Positions 16,789-26,587 of a DNA stretch of 64,000 bases are shown here, piece by piece. The position numbers and the translations under genes are program-made. Under the pieces are notes generated by a model. It worked only from the letters and a program-made list of their open reading frames with translations. It ran no database searches and was not told where the DNA came from. Source of the stretch: Silanimonas sp. GTDB lineage: Bacteria; Pseudomonadota; Gammaproteobacteria; Xanthomonadales; Xanthomonadaceae. Location of the stretch: assembly GCA_026005095.1 (NCBI GenBank), contig BPKK01000007.1, positions 1 to 64,000 on the forward strand, in the 5' to 3' direction. The first letter of the stretch is position 1; every line of letters starts with the position of its first letter.

Positions 16789-19326
16789 TCAGGCGTCGGC
16801 GGCGGCCTTGCGCGTGGCAGCCGTCTTCGCCGGGGCCTTTTTCGCTGCAGTCTTCGCGCCGGCCCTCTTGGCCGCGGTCTTCGTGCCGGCCTTTCCGGCT
16901 CCGGCTTTCGTCGTTGCGATCTTCTTCGCGGCGGCCTTCTTCGCCGCAGGTAGTGCGGCGTCCGTGGCCTTGGCCGTCTTCTTCGTGGCCTTCTTCGCCG
17001 GGGCCTTCTTCGCGGCCGCCTTGCGGGCGAAGCGGCCCCGGGCCTCCGGCGCAGCCTCAAGGATGGCCTGGCATTCCTCGAGCGTCAGTGAGGAGGGGTC
17101 GCGATCCTTCGGCACTTTGCCGTTCTTGCTGCCATCGGTGATGTAGGGACCAAAGCGGCCATTCAGCACCTCGATACCGGCCTCGTCCCAGCGCTTGATG
17201 GTGCGGTTGGCGATCGCCTGCTCCTTGGCCTCGATCAGTTCCACCGCACGCGCAAGGTCGATGGTGTAAGGGTCGTCGTCCTTGCCCAGCGAGGCATAGG
17301 TACTGCCACGTTTGGCGAAGGGGCCAAAGCGCCCCACCGCCACCGTCACCGGCTCGCCCTTCGAGGTGCCGAGCGTGCGCGGCAGCTCGAACAGCTTCAG
17401 CGCCTCTTCGAGGGTGATGGTGTGCATGCTCTGGCCACCACGCAGCGAAGCGAAGCGCGGCTTCTCCTCGTCCTCGGCGCTGCCGATCTGGGCGAAGGGC
17501 CCGTAGCGGCCGAGGCGCACGCTCACCGGCTTGCCGCTCGCCGGGTCCACGCCCAGCAGGCGCGCGCCCGAGGCCTCGCTGCGCTCCACACTCTCACCCT
17601 TCTCCTCCACGGTCTTCGAGAACGGCTTCCAGAAGCGCTCGAGCAGCGGAATCCAGTCGGCCTCGCCGCGCGAGACCTCGTCGAGCTCGTCCTCCAGCCG
17701 AGCGGTGAAGTCGTAGTCCACGTACTGGGTGAAGTGCGCCGAGAGGAACTTTGCCACCGCGCGGCCCACGTCGGTGGGGCGGAAGCGGCGCGCGTCGAGG
17801 TAGACGTACTCGCGGTTGAGCAGGGTCTGGATGATGCTGGCGTAGGTGGAGGGGCGGCCGATGCCGTATTCCTCGAGCGCCTTCACCAGCGAGGCCTCCG
17901 AGTAGCGCGGCGGCGGCTCGGTGAAGTGCTGGGTGGCGGTGACTGCGGCCAGCGGCACGCGGTCGCCGGGTTTCATCTCCGGCAGCTTGCGGCCCTCCTC
18001 ATCGTCTTCCTCGCCCTTGGCATCCTTGCCCTCCTCGTAGACGGCGAGGAAGCCGGGTTCCACCACCGTGGTGCCGCTCACGCGGAAGGCGTGCTGGCTG
18101 CCGGCAGCGAGGTCCACCGAGACGGTGTTGAGGGTGGCCGGCACCATCTGCGAGGCCACCGTGCGCTTCCAGATCAGCTCGTAGAGCCGGCGCTCGTCAT
18201 CGGCGAGGAAGCGCGCCACCGAGGCCGGCGTGCGTAGGGCCGAGGTCGGACGGATTGCCTCGTGGGCCTCCTGCGCGTTCTTCGACTTGGTCTGGTAGAG
18301 GTTCGGCCGGTCCGGCAGGGCCTGGGTGCCGAAGTCGCGGGCGATCACGTCGCGGATCTCGGCCAGGGCCTCGGCGCTCAGGTTCACCGAGTCGGTACGC
18401 ATGTAGCTGATCAGGCCCACCGTGCCCTCCTCGCCCAGCGTCACGCCCTCATAGAGCTTCTGCGCCACCCGCATGGTGCGACTGGTAGAGAAACCGAGCT
18501 TGCGCGCCGCCTCCTGCTGCAGGGTGGAGGTGATGAAGGGCGGCGCCGGCCGGCGCTTGCGCTGCTTGCTCTCGACATCGGTGACCACCAGCAGGCCTTC
18601 GGCATCGGCGAGGATGCGCCGACGGGCCGCCTCGGCGGCCTCGCCGTTGGTGAGCGTGAACTGCTCGACCTTGTTGCCGTCGAGCCGGGTCAGCTTGGCG
18701 CTGAAGGACTGCTTCGGATGCGCGGCCTCGGCGGCGATCGACCAGTACTCGCGCGGCACGAAGGCCTCGATCTCCTCCTCGCGCTCGACGATCATGCGTA
18801 GCGCCGGCGACTGCACGCGCCCGGCCGAGAGGCCGCGCTGCACCTTGCGCCAGAGCAGGGGCGAGAGATTGAAGCCGACGAGATAGTCGAGGGCGCGGCG
18901 CGCCTGCTGGGCATTCACCAGGGCGTCGCTCACCGTGCGTGGATGTTCCACCGCCTCGCGGATGGCGCGCGGCGTGATCTCGGTGAACACCACCCGGTGC
19001 AGCGGCTTGTCCTTCAGCAGCTTGCGCTCGCGCAGGATCTCGGCGATGTGCCAGCTGATCGCCTCGCCTTCGCGGTCGGGGTCGGTGGCAAGGTAGATGG
19101 CATCGGCGTCCTTCGCTGCTCGGGCGATGGCATCGACGTGCTTCTCGTTCTTGTCGATCAGCTCGTAACGCATGGCGAAGCCGTGCTCGGGATCGACCGC
19201 GCCCTCCTTGGGCACGAGATCGCGCACATGGCCGTAGCTGGCCAGCACCTGAAAGTCTTTACCCAGGTACTTGTTGATGGTTTTCGCCTTCGCGGGCGAT
19301 TCGACGATGAGAAGGTTCTTCGCCAT
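16789..19326 (-). CDS. topA: DNA topoisomerase I with Lys/Ala-rich tail
   Basis: An 845-residue type IA topoisomerase that relaxes negative supercoils. The Toprim domain opens at MAKNLLIVESPAKAKTINKYLG and includes DPDREGEAI; the active-site Tyr308 is in SYMRTDSVNL. The C-terminal part has Toprim-C repeats (VRLGRYGPFAQIG, VAVGRFGPFAKRG, LNGRFGPYITDG) rather than the Cys4 zinc ribbons of E. coli TopA. The last 80 residues are almost only Lys, Ala, Thr and Pro, resembling histone H1. The start at 19326 is chosen because homologues begin at MAKNLL; an in-frame upstream ATG at 19386 would add 20 residues. Confidence 0.95.
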   Translation of the reverse strand: MAKNLLIVESPAKAKTINKYLGKDFQVLASYGHVRDLVPKEGAVDPEHGFAMRYELIDKNEKHVDAIARAAKDADAIYLATDPDREGEAISWHIAEILRERKLLKDKPLHRVVFTEITPRAIREAVEHPRTVSDALVNAQQARRALDYLVGFNLSPLLWRKVQRGLSAGRVQSPALRMIVEREEEIEAFVPREYWSIAAEAAHPKQSFSAKLTRLDGNKVEQFTLTNGEAAEAARRRILADAEGLLVVTDVESKQRKRRPAPPFITSTLQQEAARKLGFSTSRTMRVAQKLYEGVTLGEEGTVGLISYMRTDSVNLSAEALAEIRDVIARDFGTQALPDRPNLYQTKSKNAQEAHEAIRPTSALRTPASVARFLADDERRLYELIWKRTVASQMVPATLNTVSVDLAAGSQHAFRVSGTTVVEPGFLAVYEEGKDAKGEEDDEEGRKLPEMKPGDRVPLAAVTATQHFTEPPPRYSEASLVKALEEYGIGRPSTYASIIQTLLNREYVYLDARRFRPTDVGRAVAKFLSAHFTQYVDYDFTARLEDELDEVSRGEADWIPLLERFWKPFSKTVEEKGESVERSEASGARLLGVDPASGKPVSVRLGRYGPFAQIGSAEDEEKPRFASLRGGQSMHTITLEEALKLFELPRTLGTSKGEPVTVAVGRFGPFAKRGSTYASLGKDDDPYTIDLARAVELIEAKEQAIANRTIKRWDEAGIEVLNGRFGPYITDGSKNGKVPKDRDPSSLTLEECQAILEAAPEARGRFARKAAAKKAPAKKATKKTAKATDAALPAAKKAAAKKIATTKAGAGKAGTKTAAKRAGAKTAAKKAPAKTAATRKAAADA

Positions 19327-19373
19327 GTCCGGAGGTTCGTGAGGGCCGCGCGCGGCGGGTCGCGCGAAGGGGC

Positions 19374-19406
19374 AAAGGCCCGCCATGTGGCGGGCCTTCT
19401 TTTTTT
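19374..19406 (+). terminator. Rho-independent terminator-like hairpin, plus orientation
   Basis: AAGGCCCGCCA and TGGCGGGCCTT form an 11-bp stem with a very short loop, followed by CTTTTTTT on the plus strand. By shape it is a strong terminator for rightward transcription. Yet both neighbours (topA and the GYF-RDD gene) are transcribed leftward. In the leftward direction the hairpin is followed only by TTTGCCCC, so it would be weak there. Confidence 0.6.
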
Positions 19407-19440
19407 CATTAGGGGCACCGCCGTGGTGGCGGTGTCAAGC

Positions 19441-20664
19441 TCAACCGCGGCAGGCCAGCGGCAGCACTTCGTCTGCCGCGCTGCTGCGGCAGCGGAATCC
19501 ATCATGGCCGCCCACGCTGAACCAAACGTACTCGCCGGCCAGCGGGCCGAGCGTCTGATCCTGTTCCAGCACCAGCTGCAGCACGCATTCCCCGAGGCCA
19601 TTCTCGCCGAGTTCGGCCTCCGCCACCAGGGCGTGCGTAAAAGGCGCAAGGCCGATCTCCCCGAAGTCGTCGGGGCAGCGGTCGGTGTTACCGAGGAAGT
19701 CGTTCATCGCCGCCTGGTAGGGCGTGGCCTGCACCATGAGTTCGCTGATGCGCGAGCGCTGGGTGTAGTCCTGATAGGCGGGCAGGGCGATGGCCGCCAG
19801 GGTGGCGAGGAAGACCAGGGCGAACAACAGCCCGCCTGCCGCCAGGGTGGCGATGGCGCAGCCGCCAAGCCCGCGCTGCTGGCGCTCGGGATGCGCGGTG
19901 TAGGCCCACTGATCGACCACCCGGGTGCTGGCCACCATGTCGTGCAGGGCCATCTTCCGATCGGTGAAGGCCGCCATCAGAAAGCCGAAGTAGAGCGTGA
20001 GGTAGGACAGGGCGGCGGCGAACCAGCGACCGGCCGAGCGCGCAGTGCTGATGCGCTTGCCCTCGAAGTCCACCACCTTGATGCCCACCGCCCGCTTGCC
20101 CGGGGTGGCCTGCCAGGCCGAGCTGGTGAACAAGATGTGGTAGGCGCCCTGCATCAGTATCGGCAGCACGTAAAGACCGACGAGGAGGAGGGCCAGCAGG
20201 CCGTCGTCCGGGGGCGGGGCCGCGGGATCGAAAAGTGCTGCCATGCCAGCAAGACCGATGCCGAAGCCCAGAAGCAGCAGGAAAAGCAGCGCGTATCCGG
20301 CGCCGGCGAGCAGGACGGTATCGATCAGATGGGCCGCGAGACGGCGCAGGAAGCCGGCATCCACCACGGCATCGGCACCGGCCGGCTCGGGGGCGGTGCT
20401 GGGGCTGTGGCCGACCGCGTGGCCAGCGGCGCCGCCATCGCCGTTGCCATTGCCGGCGGGAAGCGGCGGCGGCGCGACCTCGAGGGAGAGGCCGAGCTCG
20501 GCGGCGAGGGTGGAAAGCGGCTGCCATTGCGGCAGGCCCTCGCGCCAGACCAGGCTGGTGGCAGTGAGGCTGCCATCGGCGGCGAGGGCGCGAAGCACGT
20601 CCGGCCCCACCGGGCCATGGCGCTGACGGTCGGCGCTGACGTAGTACCACAGGGCGTCGGACAT
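19441..20664 (-). CDS. GYF_2-RDD membrane protein with pilin-like C-terminus
   Basis: A 407-residue protein with three parts. Residues 5-55 are a GYF_2/DUF4339 domain (WYYVSADRQRHGPV...LVWREGLPQW). Residues about 103-255 are an RDD domain with several membrane segments (ATPGKRAVGIKVVD). Residues 272-407 have a hydrophobic helix ending IALPAYQDYTQRSRISELM, as in type IV pilins, then a soluble part with Cys330, Cys360, Cys392 and Cys405. It has no prepilin leader before the helix, so it is not expected to be processed as a pilin. Function unknown; a membrane sensor or transporter-like role is speculative. Confidence 0.8.
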   Translation of the reverse strand: MSDALWYYVSADRQRHGPVGPDVLRALAADGSLTATSLVWREGLPQWQPLSTLAAELGLSLEVAPPPLPAGNGNGDGGAAGHAVGHSPSTAPEPAGADAVVDAGFLRRLAAHLIDTVLLAGAGYALLFLLLLGFGIGLAGMAALFDPAAPPPDDGLLALLLVGLYVLPILMQGAYHILFTSSAWQATPGKRAVGIKVVDFEGKRISTARSAGRWFAAALSYLTLYFGFLMAAFTDRKMALHDMVASTRVVDQWAYTAHPERQQRGLGGCAIATLAAGGLLFALVFLATLAAIALPAYQDYTQRSRISELMVQATPYQAAMNDFLGNTDRCPDDFGEIGLAPFTHALVAEAELGENGLGECVLQLVLEQDQTLGPLAGEYVWFSVGGHDGFRCRSSAADEVLPLACRG

Positions 20665-20743
20665 GCCCGGAATCCTCGAAAGGGGGGAAGCGCGGGAGGG
20701 CCCGCAGGGGGTGCGGGAGGTGGCGAAGGGCGCGGCGCCGTCC

Positions 20744-21220
20744 TCAGTGGGTCGGCAGCGGTGCCTCGCCGAACATCAGGTTCTCCATCCAGGCATAGGC
20801 GGCCTCGGCCCCCGGCTGGTTGAAGAGCACCATCAGCACCACCCACTTGAGGTCGTCGAGATCGATCTCGTCCTGGTCGAGCGCCATCGCCCGGTCGATC
20901 ACCAGCTCGCGCTGCTCGGGGCCGAGCACGCCGTTCTGCTCGAGGAACATCAGGAAGCCGATGCCTTCGGCGTCGAGTTTGGCGTACTCGGGCGCGGTGT
21001 AGAGCCTGACCGGACCATCGACGCGGGCATTGGCCACCGCCGGCCGCTGTTCGGCCAGTTCGTCGAGCCATTCGAAGGCCTTGTGGATCTCGGCGGGGCT
21101 GAAGCCGGCCTCGAGCAGGCTGGCCTGGAGGGAATCGCGGTCGCGGACGAGATCGGCCTCGTCGTTGAAGTAGTGTTCGAAGAGGTAGAGCAGTACGTCG
21201 AGGATCGATTCTTTCATCAC
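20744..21220 (-). CDS. smg: Smg protein (DUF494)
   Basis: A 158-residue acidic protein beginning [17 protein letters not shown] and containing [19 protein letters not shown], both hallmarks of the Smg/DUF494 family. Its role is unknown; in many proteobacteria it lies between dprA and topA, as here. It starts three bases after the dprA stop, so the two are almost certainly in one operon. Confidence 0.93.
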   Translation of the reverse strand: MMKESILDVLLYLFEHYFNDEADLVRDRDSLQASLLEAGFSPAEIHKAFEWLDELAEQRPAVANARVDGPVRLYTAPEYAKLDAEGIGFLMFLEQNGVLGPEQRELVIDRAMALDQDEIDLDDLKWVVLMVLFNQPGAEAAYAWMENLMFGEAPLPTH

Positions 21221-21223
21221 ACC

Positions 21224-22420
21224 CTAGCGCCTGCGCTGGGACCCAGCGCGTGTGGGAGGGGCGGAGCCGCAGGGGAGGTACACCCCGTGCTGCTGCGTGA
21301 GACGACCTTCCAACTCCATGTCGAGCAGGATGGGGGCGAGGGCGGCCGGCGTCAATCCCGCGCGGGCGGCGAGGACCTCGAGGCTGGCGCCGGCGCCGTC
21401 CAGTGCGGCCAGCACCCGCCCGGCCTCTGCGCTGGCTGGCGCCAACCCGGCAGTCGCCTGCGCCGCGGGGAAGGCCGCCGGGGGCGGGGAGCGGTCGTCT
21501 CCTGCCTCCAGCCGGGTGGCCAGGGCCGGGGCGAGCTGGCGTGCCGCGCCGGCCAGGGCCTCGACCACCTGCGCGGGATCGTCGGCCAGGGTGGCGCCCT
21601 CGCGGATCAGCCAATGGCAGCCCCGCGCCTTGGGCTGCTCGGGGCTGCCGGGCAGGGCGAAGACCTCGCGGCCGGCCTCGGCGGCCAGCCGGGCGGTGAT
21701 CAGCGAGCCGGAGCGCAGCGCCGCCTCCACCACCACGGTGGCCAGCGAAAGCCCGGCGATGATGCGGTTGCGCGAGGGGAAGTGGGCGGCGCGGGCCGGC
21801 GTGCCCGGGGGATGCTCGCTCGCCACGCAGCCCTCGCGCACGAGGGCGGTCTGTAGCGCCCGGTGTGCTTCCGGATAGGCGAGATCGGGCCCGGTGCCGA
21901 TGACGGCGATGCTACCCGGGGCCTCGAGGCAGGCGGCATGGGCGGCAGCATCGATGCCGCGAGCAAGACCGCTGGTGACCACGAAGCCGGCCTCGGCGAA
22001 GGCTCGGGCCCAGCGCTGGGCGCGCTCGCGACCTGCCGGGCTCGGGGCGCGGCTGCCCACCACGGCGATCTGCGGCCACCAGAGCCGTTCTGCCCGCCCT
22101 TCGACGTAGAGCAGGGTGGGCGGCGAGGGGGCTTCGCGCAGCAGGCTGGGGTAGGCGGCATCGCCCCAGGGGATGAGATGGCGCTCCGATCCGCCGGCCT
22201 GCCAGGCGCGGGCGCGGGCGGCGGCCTGGCGGGCCTCGGCGCCCAGCGCGGCGGTACGCAGCGCGGCAGGAGCGCCAGCGGCCTGCCAGTCGGCCGCTGT
22301 GCCGCCCATGAGGCGCCCGGCGAGGGCGAGCGGCCCGCCCGCGGTGTCGATGGCTTCACGCAGCCAGGCGGCGTTGCCGGCGGCATGCTGGAGCTGGAGG
22401 AAGGCGTCGAGGGCGTCCAT
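21224..22420 (-). CDS. dprA: DNA processing protein DprA/Smf
   Basis: A 398-residue DprA. This protein protects incoming single-stranded DNA and loads RecA during natural transformation. The Rossmann-like core shows VVGSRAPSPAGRERA, SGLARGIDAAAHAACLEAPGSIAVIGTG, FPSRNRIIAGLS and GSLITARLAAEAGREVFALPG. A winged-helix-like DML1 domain lies at the C-terminus (SLEVLAARAGLTPAALAPILLDMELEGRL). The start at 22420 (MDALDAFLQLQ) is preferred to an in-frame ATG at 22459. It sits between the lysM and smg genes. Confidence 0.93.
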   Translation of the reverse strand: MDALDAFLQLQHAAGNAAWLREAIDTAGGPLALAGRLMGGTAADWQAAGAPAALRTAALGAEARQAAARARAWQAGGSERHLIPWGDAAYPSLLREAPSPPTLLYVEGRAERLWWPQIAVVGSRAPSPAGRERAQRWARAFAEAGFVVTSGLARGIDAAAHAACLEAPGSIAVIGTGPDLAYPEAHRALQTALVREGCVASEHPPGTPARAAHFPSRNRIIAGLSLATVVVEAALRSGSLITARLAAEAGREVFALPGSPEQPKARGCHWLIREGATLADDPAQVVEALAGAARQLAPALATRLEAGDDRSPPPAAFPAAQATAGLAPASAEAGRVLAALDGAGASLEVLAARAGLTPAALAPILLDMELEGRLTQQHGVYLPCGSAPPTRAGSQRRR

Positions 22421-22483
22421 GCCGCAGAAACGATGAGGGCGCCCGAAGGCGCCCAGCATCGGAAATCCCTGTGTGCGGGGGTC

Positions 22484-23602
22484 TTACTGCACCGCGTCGG
22501 GGTGCTTGAGGCGGTCGCCCACGGTGATGGGGCGGATGCCCTCCATCACCAGCGCGTAGCTCACGCGCTCGAAGGTGCGGAACACCATCAGCCGGCCGGT
22601 GAACTCGTCGGGCAGCTGCACCTTGTCGGCGTCGGCGCGCAGGCGGTTGCGGTGCCGGGCATCGTCCGGCACGGCGTTGCCGGGCCGCCAGGTGGAGAAC
22701 ACGGTGCCGTTGCGCACGCCATCGGCGCTGCCCACCGAGAGCGCCACCACGCTGTTCGGACCGCCGGCGAGCGCGGCATCGGCGATCGCCAGCACCGCCG
22801 CATGCTCGGGCACCGAGGCCGGAGCCTGCGGCAGGAAGCTGTCGTCGTAGGGCTGGGCCTCGGCGGGCACCACACGGTCGCCCACGCGCACATCGGCGGT
22901 ACTGTCGACCAGCAGCACCAAGGTGACGTCGCCCTGCACCTGGGTCACCCGGCCCAAACCCTGGCGGGTGAGCTCGTAGCCCAGGCTCTCGCCGCGGGCC
23001 AGGTCGCGGCCCCAGGCGCTGCGCACGTCGCGGTAGGTCTCGTCGCCGCGGAAGTCGAGCTCGGTGGGGATGGTGTTGAGGCGGCGGCGCTCGGCCGGCA
23101 AGCGGAAGTGGTGGGTCGGGCGCACCAGCATCACCGTATCGCCCACCGATACCCCGGAGAGGCCGCGCACATAGGCCATCTGCCCCTCGGCGCCGCGCAG
23201 TCGCTCGCTCTCCAAGCTGACCACGTGCGGCAGGCCCTCGAGGCTCGAGACCACCTGGCTCTGGCGCAGGAAGGGCTCGATGTCGGAAAGCGGGATGGTA
23301 GTGATGGCAGGCTCGCTGCGCGGGCCGGGCTGGGTGCTCAGCACCGGCTTGCCGTCGAGGTAGGCGAGGCTGATCACGTCACCGGGGAAGATGCGGTGCG
23401 GATTCTCGATCTGCGGGTTGGCCTGCCAGATCTCCGGCCACAGCCAGGGCTTCGAGAGGAAGCGGCCGGCGATGCCCCAGAGCGTGTCTCCGCGCTGCAC
23501 GACGTAGGTCGACGGATGCCCTTCCCGCATCTCGACCGCGGCGGCGTACGTTCCGATCGTCAGCAGCGCGGCGGCGGTCACCGCACAAAGCCGTTTAAAC
23601 AT
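22484..23602 (-). CDS. Secreted LysM-domain protein
   Basis: A 372-residue protein with a signal peptide ([22 protein letters not shown]) and one LysM peptidoglycan-binding domain ([19 protein letters not shown]...[12 protein letters not shown]), followed by about 280 residues without a recognised domain. The protein conserved upstream of dprA in Lysobacterales has this form. The start at 23602 places the signal peptide directly at the N-terminus. It diverges from def across about 200 bp, where promoters for both operons should lie; none is clear by eye. Confidence 0.88.
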   Translation of the reverse strand: MFKRLCAVTAAALLTIGTYAAAVEMREGHPSTYVVQRGDTLWGIAGRFLSKPWLWPEIWQANPQIENPHRIFPGDVISLAYLDGKPVLSTQPGPRSEPAITTIPLSDIEPFLRQSQVVSSLEGLPHVVSLESERLRGAEGQMAYVRGLSGVSVGDTVMLVRPTHHFRLPAERRRLNTIPTELDFRGDETYRDVRSAWGRDLARGESLGYELTRQGLGRVTQVQGDVTLVLLVDSTADVRVGDRVVPAEAQPYDDSFLPQAPASVPEHAAVLAIADAALAGGPNSVVALSVGSADGVRNGTVFSTWRPGNAVPDDARHRNRLRADADKVQLPDEFTGRLMVFRTFERVSYALVMEGIRPITVGDRLKHPDAVQ

Positions 23603-23805
23603 GGCCGCTATCCCCCTGATTTTCCGCAAGGTTAACACTTGTCACTATAGACCAGAACATTCACGCTGGCGCAACGGGGGCTTCCGGGCGCGCGGGAGGG
23701 GCCGCGCCGTCCTGCCGGCCGGGCGGTTCAGCCAGCGCCTCGGGGGCAGGCCGCTACACTGTCGCAGTGGCGGCCATGAGGCCGCGCTTTGCCAAGCGAG
23801 TTTCC

Positions 23806-24312
23806 ATGGCCCTGCTGCCCATCCTGCGTTTCCCCGACCCCCGTCTGCGCACCGTCGCCAAGCCCGTCGAGCGGGTGGACGACGAACTCCGGGCCCTGAT
23901 CGACGACATGTTCGAAACCATGTACCACGAGCCGGGCATCGGGCTTGCCGCCACCCAGGTGGACCGTCACCTGCGCCTGATCGTGATGGACGTGTCGGAC
24001 GACAAATCGCGGCAGAGGGTGCTGATCAACCCGGAGATCGTGGCCTCGAGCGGCACCCAGGTGTGCAAGGAGGGCTGCCTCTCGGTGCCCACGGTGTTCG
24101 CCGAGGTGAAGCGCGCCGAGCGTGTGACGGTGCGCGCCCTCGACCGCGACGGCAGGCCCTACGAGTTCAGTACCGAGGGGCTCGAGGCGGTGTGCGTGCA
24201 GCACGAGATGGACCACTTGGACGGCAAGGTCTTCGTCGATTACCTCACGCCACTCAAGCGCGAGATGGCGATGAAGAAGCTGGCCAAGCTGGCGAAGGTC
24301 GAGCAGGGCTGA
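23806..24312 (+). CDS. def: Peptide deformylase
   Basis: A 168-residue metalloenzyme removing the formyl group from nascent proteins. The three motifs are [16 protein letters not shown] (Cys91) and HEMDHLDG (His133, Glu134, His137), giving the metal ligands and the general base. The start at 23806 fits family length and the usual opening [13 protein letters not shown]. The stop codon overlaps the fmt start (TGATG), so the two are translationally coupled. Confidence 0.97.
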   Translation: MALLPILRFPDPRLRTVAKPVERVDDELRALIDDMFETMYHEPGIGLAATQVDRHLRLIVMDVSDDKSRQRVLINPEIVASSGTQVCKEGCLSVPTVFAEVKRAERVTVRALDRDGRPYEFSTEGLEAVCVQHEMDHLDGKVFVDYLTPLKREMAMKKLAKLAKVEQG

Positions 24313-25259
24313 TGGCCTTGCGCGCGGTATTCGCGGGCACGCCCGAGTTCGGCCTGCCCTGCCTCGAGGCGCTGGCCGCCCGGGCCGAGGTGCTGGCGGT
24401 CTACACCCAGCCCGACCGTCCGGCGGGGCGGGGCCGTGGGCTCGCTGAGTCGCCGGTGAAGCAGCGTGCCCGTGCGCTTGGCCTTGCCGTGCGGCAGCCG
24501 ACGAGCCTGCGCGATGCCACCGAGCAGGCGGTCCTGCGGGCGCTGGCGCCCGACCTGCTGGTGGTGGTGGCCTATGGCCTGATCCTGCCGCAGGCGGTGC
24601 TCGACATCCCGCGCCATGGCTGCTGGAACGTGCATGCCTCGCTGCTGCCGCGTTGGCGTGGCGCGGCGCCGATCCAGCGCGCGCTGGAGGCCGGCGACGC
24701 CGAGACCGGGGTCGATCTGATGCAGATGGAGAAAGGCCTCGATACCGGGCCGGTGCTGCTCCGGCGGCGTACCCCGATCGAGGACGGTGACACCGGCGGC
24801 AGCCTGCACGACCGGCTCTCGCGGCTGGGTGGCGAGCTGCTGGCCGAAGGTCTGGAGCGCCTCGCCCGCGGAGAGCCGCTGCCGCCCATGCCGCAGCCAG
24901 CCGAGGGCGTGACCTATGCGCGCAAGCTGGAGAAGGCCGAGGCGCGGCTCGATTTCACCCAGCCGGCACGGGTGCTCTGGCGCAAGGTGCGGGCCTTCCA
25001 TCCTTGGCCGGTGGCCGAGTGCGAGCTGGCCGGCGAGCGGTTGCGGGTGCATGCCGCCGTGCCGCTGGACGAAGCCGCGGTGGTGGCTTTGGGCGGGGCG
25101 GGGAGGCCGCCGGGCAGCCTGCTCTCGGCAGATCGCGAGGGCCTCGTGCTGCGCTGTGGCGAGGGCGCCCTGCGCCTGACCACGGTGCAGCGTGAGGGCG
25201 GTCGGCCGATGGCGGCCGCCGACTATCTCAATGCCCGCCCGCAGTTGAGGACGGCATGA
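24312..25259 (+). CDS. fmt: Methionyl-tRNA formyltransferase
   Basis: A 315-residue enzyme that formylates initiator Met-tRNA using 10-formyl-THF. The N-terminal domain shows [18 protein letters not shown], the catalytic-site [17 protein letters not shown] and [12 protein letters not shown]. The C-terminal OB-like domain follows from about residue 205. It is joined to def by a 1-bp overlap and to rsmB by ATGA, forming a def-fmt-rsmB operon. Confidence 0.97.
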   Translation: MALRAVFAGTPEFGLPCLEALAARAEVLAVYTQPDRPAGRGRGLAESPVKQRARALGLAVRQPTSLRDATEQAVLRALAPDLLVVVAYGLILPQAVLDIPRHGCWNVHASLLPRWRGAAPIQRALEAGDAETGVDLMQMEKGLDTGPVLLRRRTPIEDGDTGGSLHDRLSRLGGELLAEGLERLARGEPLPPMPQPAEGVTYARKLEKAEARLDFTQPARVLWRKVRAFHPWPVAECELAGERLRVHAAVPLDEAAVVALGGAGRPPGSLLSADREGLVLRCGEGALRLTTVQREGGRPMAAADYLNARPQLRTA

Positions 25260-26587
25260 GCGCGGCGCCGGCCGGCGCCCGGCTGCGCGTGACGGCGGCG
25301 CAGGCCCTGTGCGCCGTGCTCGACGAGGGCCGCTCGCTGAAGGCAGTGCTGGCCGAGGTGTTGCCCAGCATCGCCGATGCCCGCGACCGCGCCCTGCTGG
25401 AGGCGCTGCTGTTCGCTGCGCTCCGCCAGCACGCCCGGCATGCGCGGGTGCTCGCCGCCTGGCTGGCGAGACCCCTGCCGATGCGCACGGCGAAGGACCG
25501 TGAGGCGGCGCGCCTGCTCGCTCTCGGTCTTGCCCAGCTCGATCCGCTCGGCTTGCCGGCGCATGCCGCCGTCGGCGCCACGGTGGACGCGGTGAAGCTG
25601 CTCGGCCGCCCGGGCCTCGTCGGTCTGTTCAACGCCGTGCTGCGTCGCGCCAGCCGCGAGCCCTGGCCCTCGCCGGCCGATCCACACGCTGACGCCGGCT
25701 ATCCCGCGTGGTGGCTGGCCCGGCTGCAGCGCGACTGGCCGGAGCGGTGGGAGGCCCTGCTAGCAGCGGGCGAGGCGCCAGCGTCGCTGTGGTTGCGTGC
25801 CAATGCCCCGCGCATGACGCGCGAGGCGCTCGCGGTCCGCCTCGCCGCCGCCGGCATCGCCACCGAGCCCGGCATCGCGGCGCACAGTCTGCGCCTTTGC
25901 GCGCGCGCCAACCCGGCCAGCCTGCCCGGCCATGCCGAGGGCGCCTTCCATGTGCAGGATCTCGCCGCCCAGCTGGCGGTGGAGGCCCTCGCGCCGGCGC
26001 CGGGCAGCCGTGTGCTGGATGCCTGCGCCGCGCCGGGCGGCAAGACCGTGGGCCTGCTTTCCGCGGTGGGTGAGGGGGGCGAAGTGTTGGCCCTCGATGT
26101 CGACGCGACCCGGCTGGCGCGGGTGCGCGCGCTGGTGGACGCGCTCGCGCCCTCGCCGGCGCGCCTCATCGCCAAGGCCGCCGATGCCGCCCGCCCCGAG
26201 GCCTGGCACGACGGCCGCGCCTTCGATGCCATCTTGCTCGATGCCCCCTGTTCGGCCAGCGGCATCGTGCGCCGCCAGCCAGACATCCGCCTGCATCGCC
26301 GCGCCGCCGATCTCAAGGCCTTGGTGGCCACCCAGGCCCGCCTGCTCGACGCCCTGTTCCCGCTGCTGCGCCCGGGGGGGCGCCTGCTCTACGCCACCTG
26401 CTCGGTGTTCCGCGATGAGAACGACCGCCAGGTGGCGGCCTTCCTCGCCCGCATGCCAGCGGCGCGCCTGCGGCCGCTGCCGCCCCGCTTCGGCCTCGAT
26501 ACCGGCCACGGCCACCAGCGCTTCCCTGGCGAGGATGAGGGCGATGGCTTCTTCTATGCCCTGATCGAACGCGAGGCCCGCCCATGA
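25256..26587 (+). CDS. rsmB: 16S rRNA m5C967 methyltransferase RsmB
   Basis: A 443-residue enzyme with an N-terminal NusB-like RNA-binding domain and a C-terminal SAM-dependent methyltransferase domain. Motifs are [15 protein letters not shown] (SAM binding), [19 protein letters not shown] (catalytic Cys in APCS) and [11 protein letters not shown]. It overlaps fmt by ATGA at the start, and the following glycosyltransferase gene starts within its stop codon (ATGA at 26584-26587). Confidence 0.95.
   Translation: MSAAPAGARLRVTAAQALCAVLDEGRSLKAVLAEVLPSIADARDRALLEALLFAALRQHARHARVLAAWLARPLPMRTAKDREAARLLALGLAQLDPLGLPAHAAVGATVDAVKLLGRPGLVGLFNAVLRRASREPWPSPADPHADAGYPAWWLARLQRDWPERWEALLAAGEAPASLWLRANAPRMTREALAVRLAAAGIATEPGIAAHSLRLCARANPASLPGHAEGAFHVQDLAAQLAVEALAPAPGSRVLDACAAPGGKTVGLLSAVGEGGEVLALDVDATRLARVRALVDALAPSPARLIAKAADAARPEAWHDGRAFDAILLDAPCSASGIVRRQPDIRLHRRAADLKALVATQARLLDALFPLLRPGGRLLYATCSVFRDENDRQVAAFLARMPAARLRPLPPRFGLDTGHGHQRFPGEDEGDGFFYALIEREARP

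Noticed and set aside
20744-22420. Alternative earlier start of dprA at 22459
   Set aside because: The extra 13 residues are not typical of the family, and MDALDAFLQLQ at 22420 is a better match to usual N-termini.
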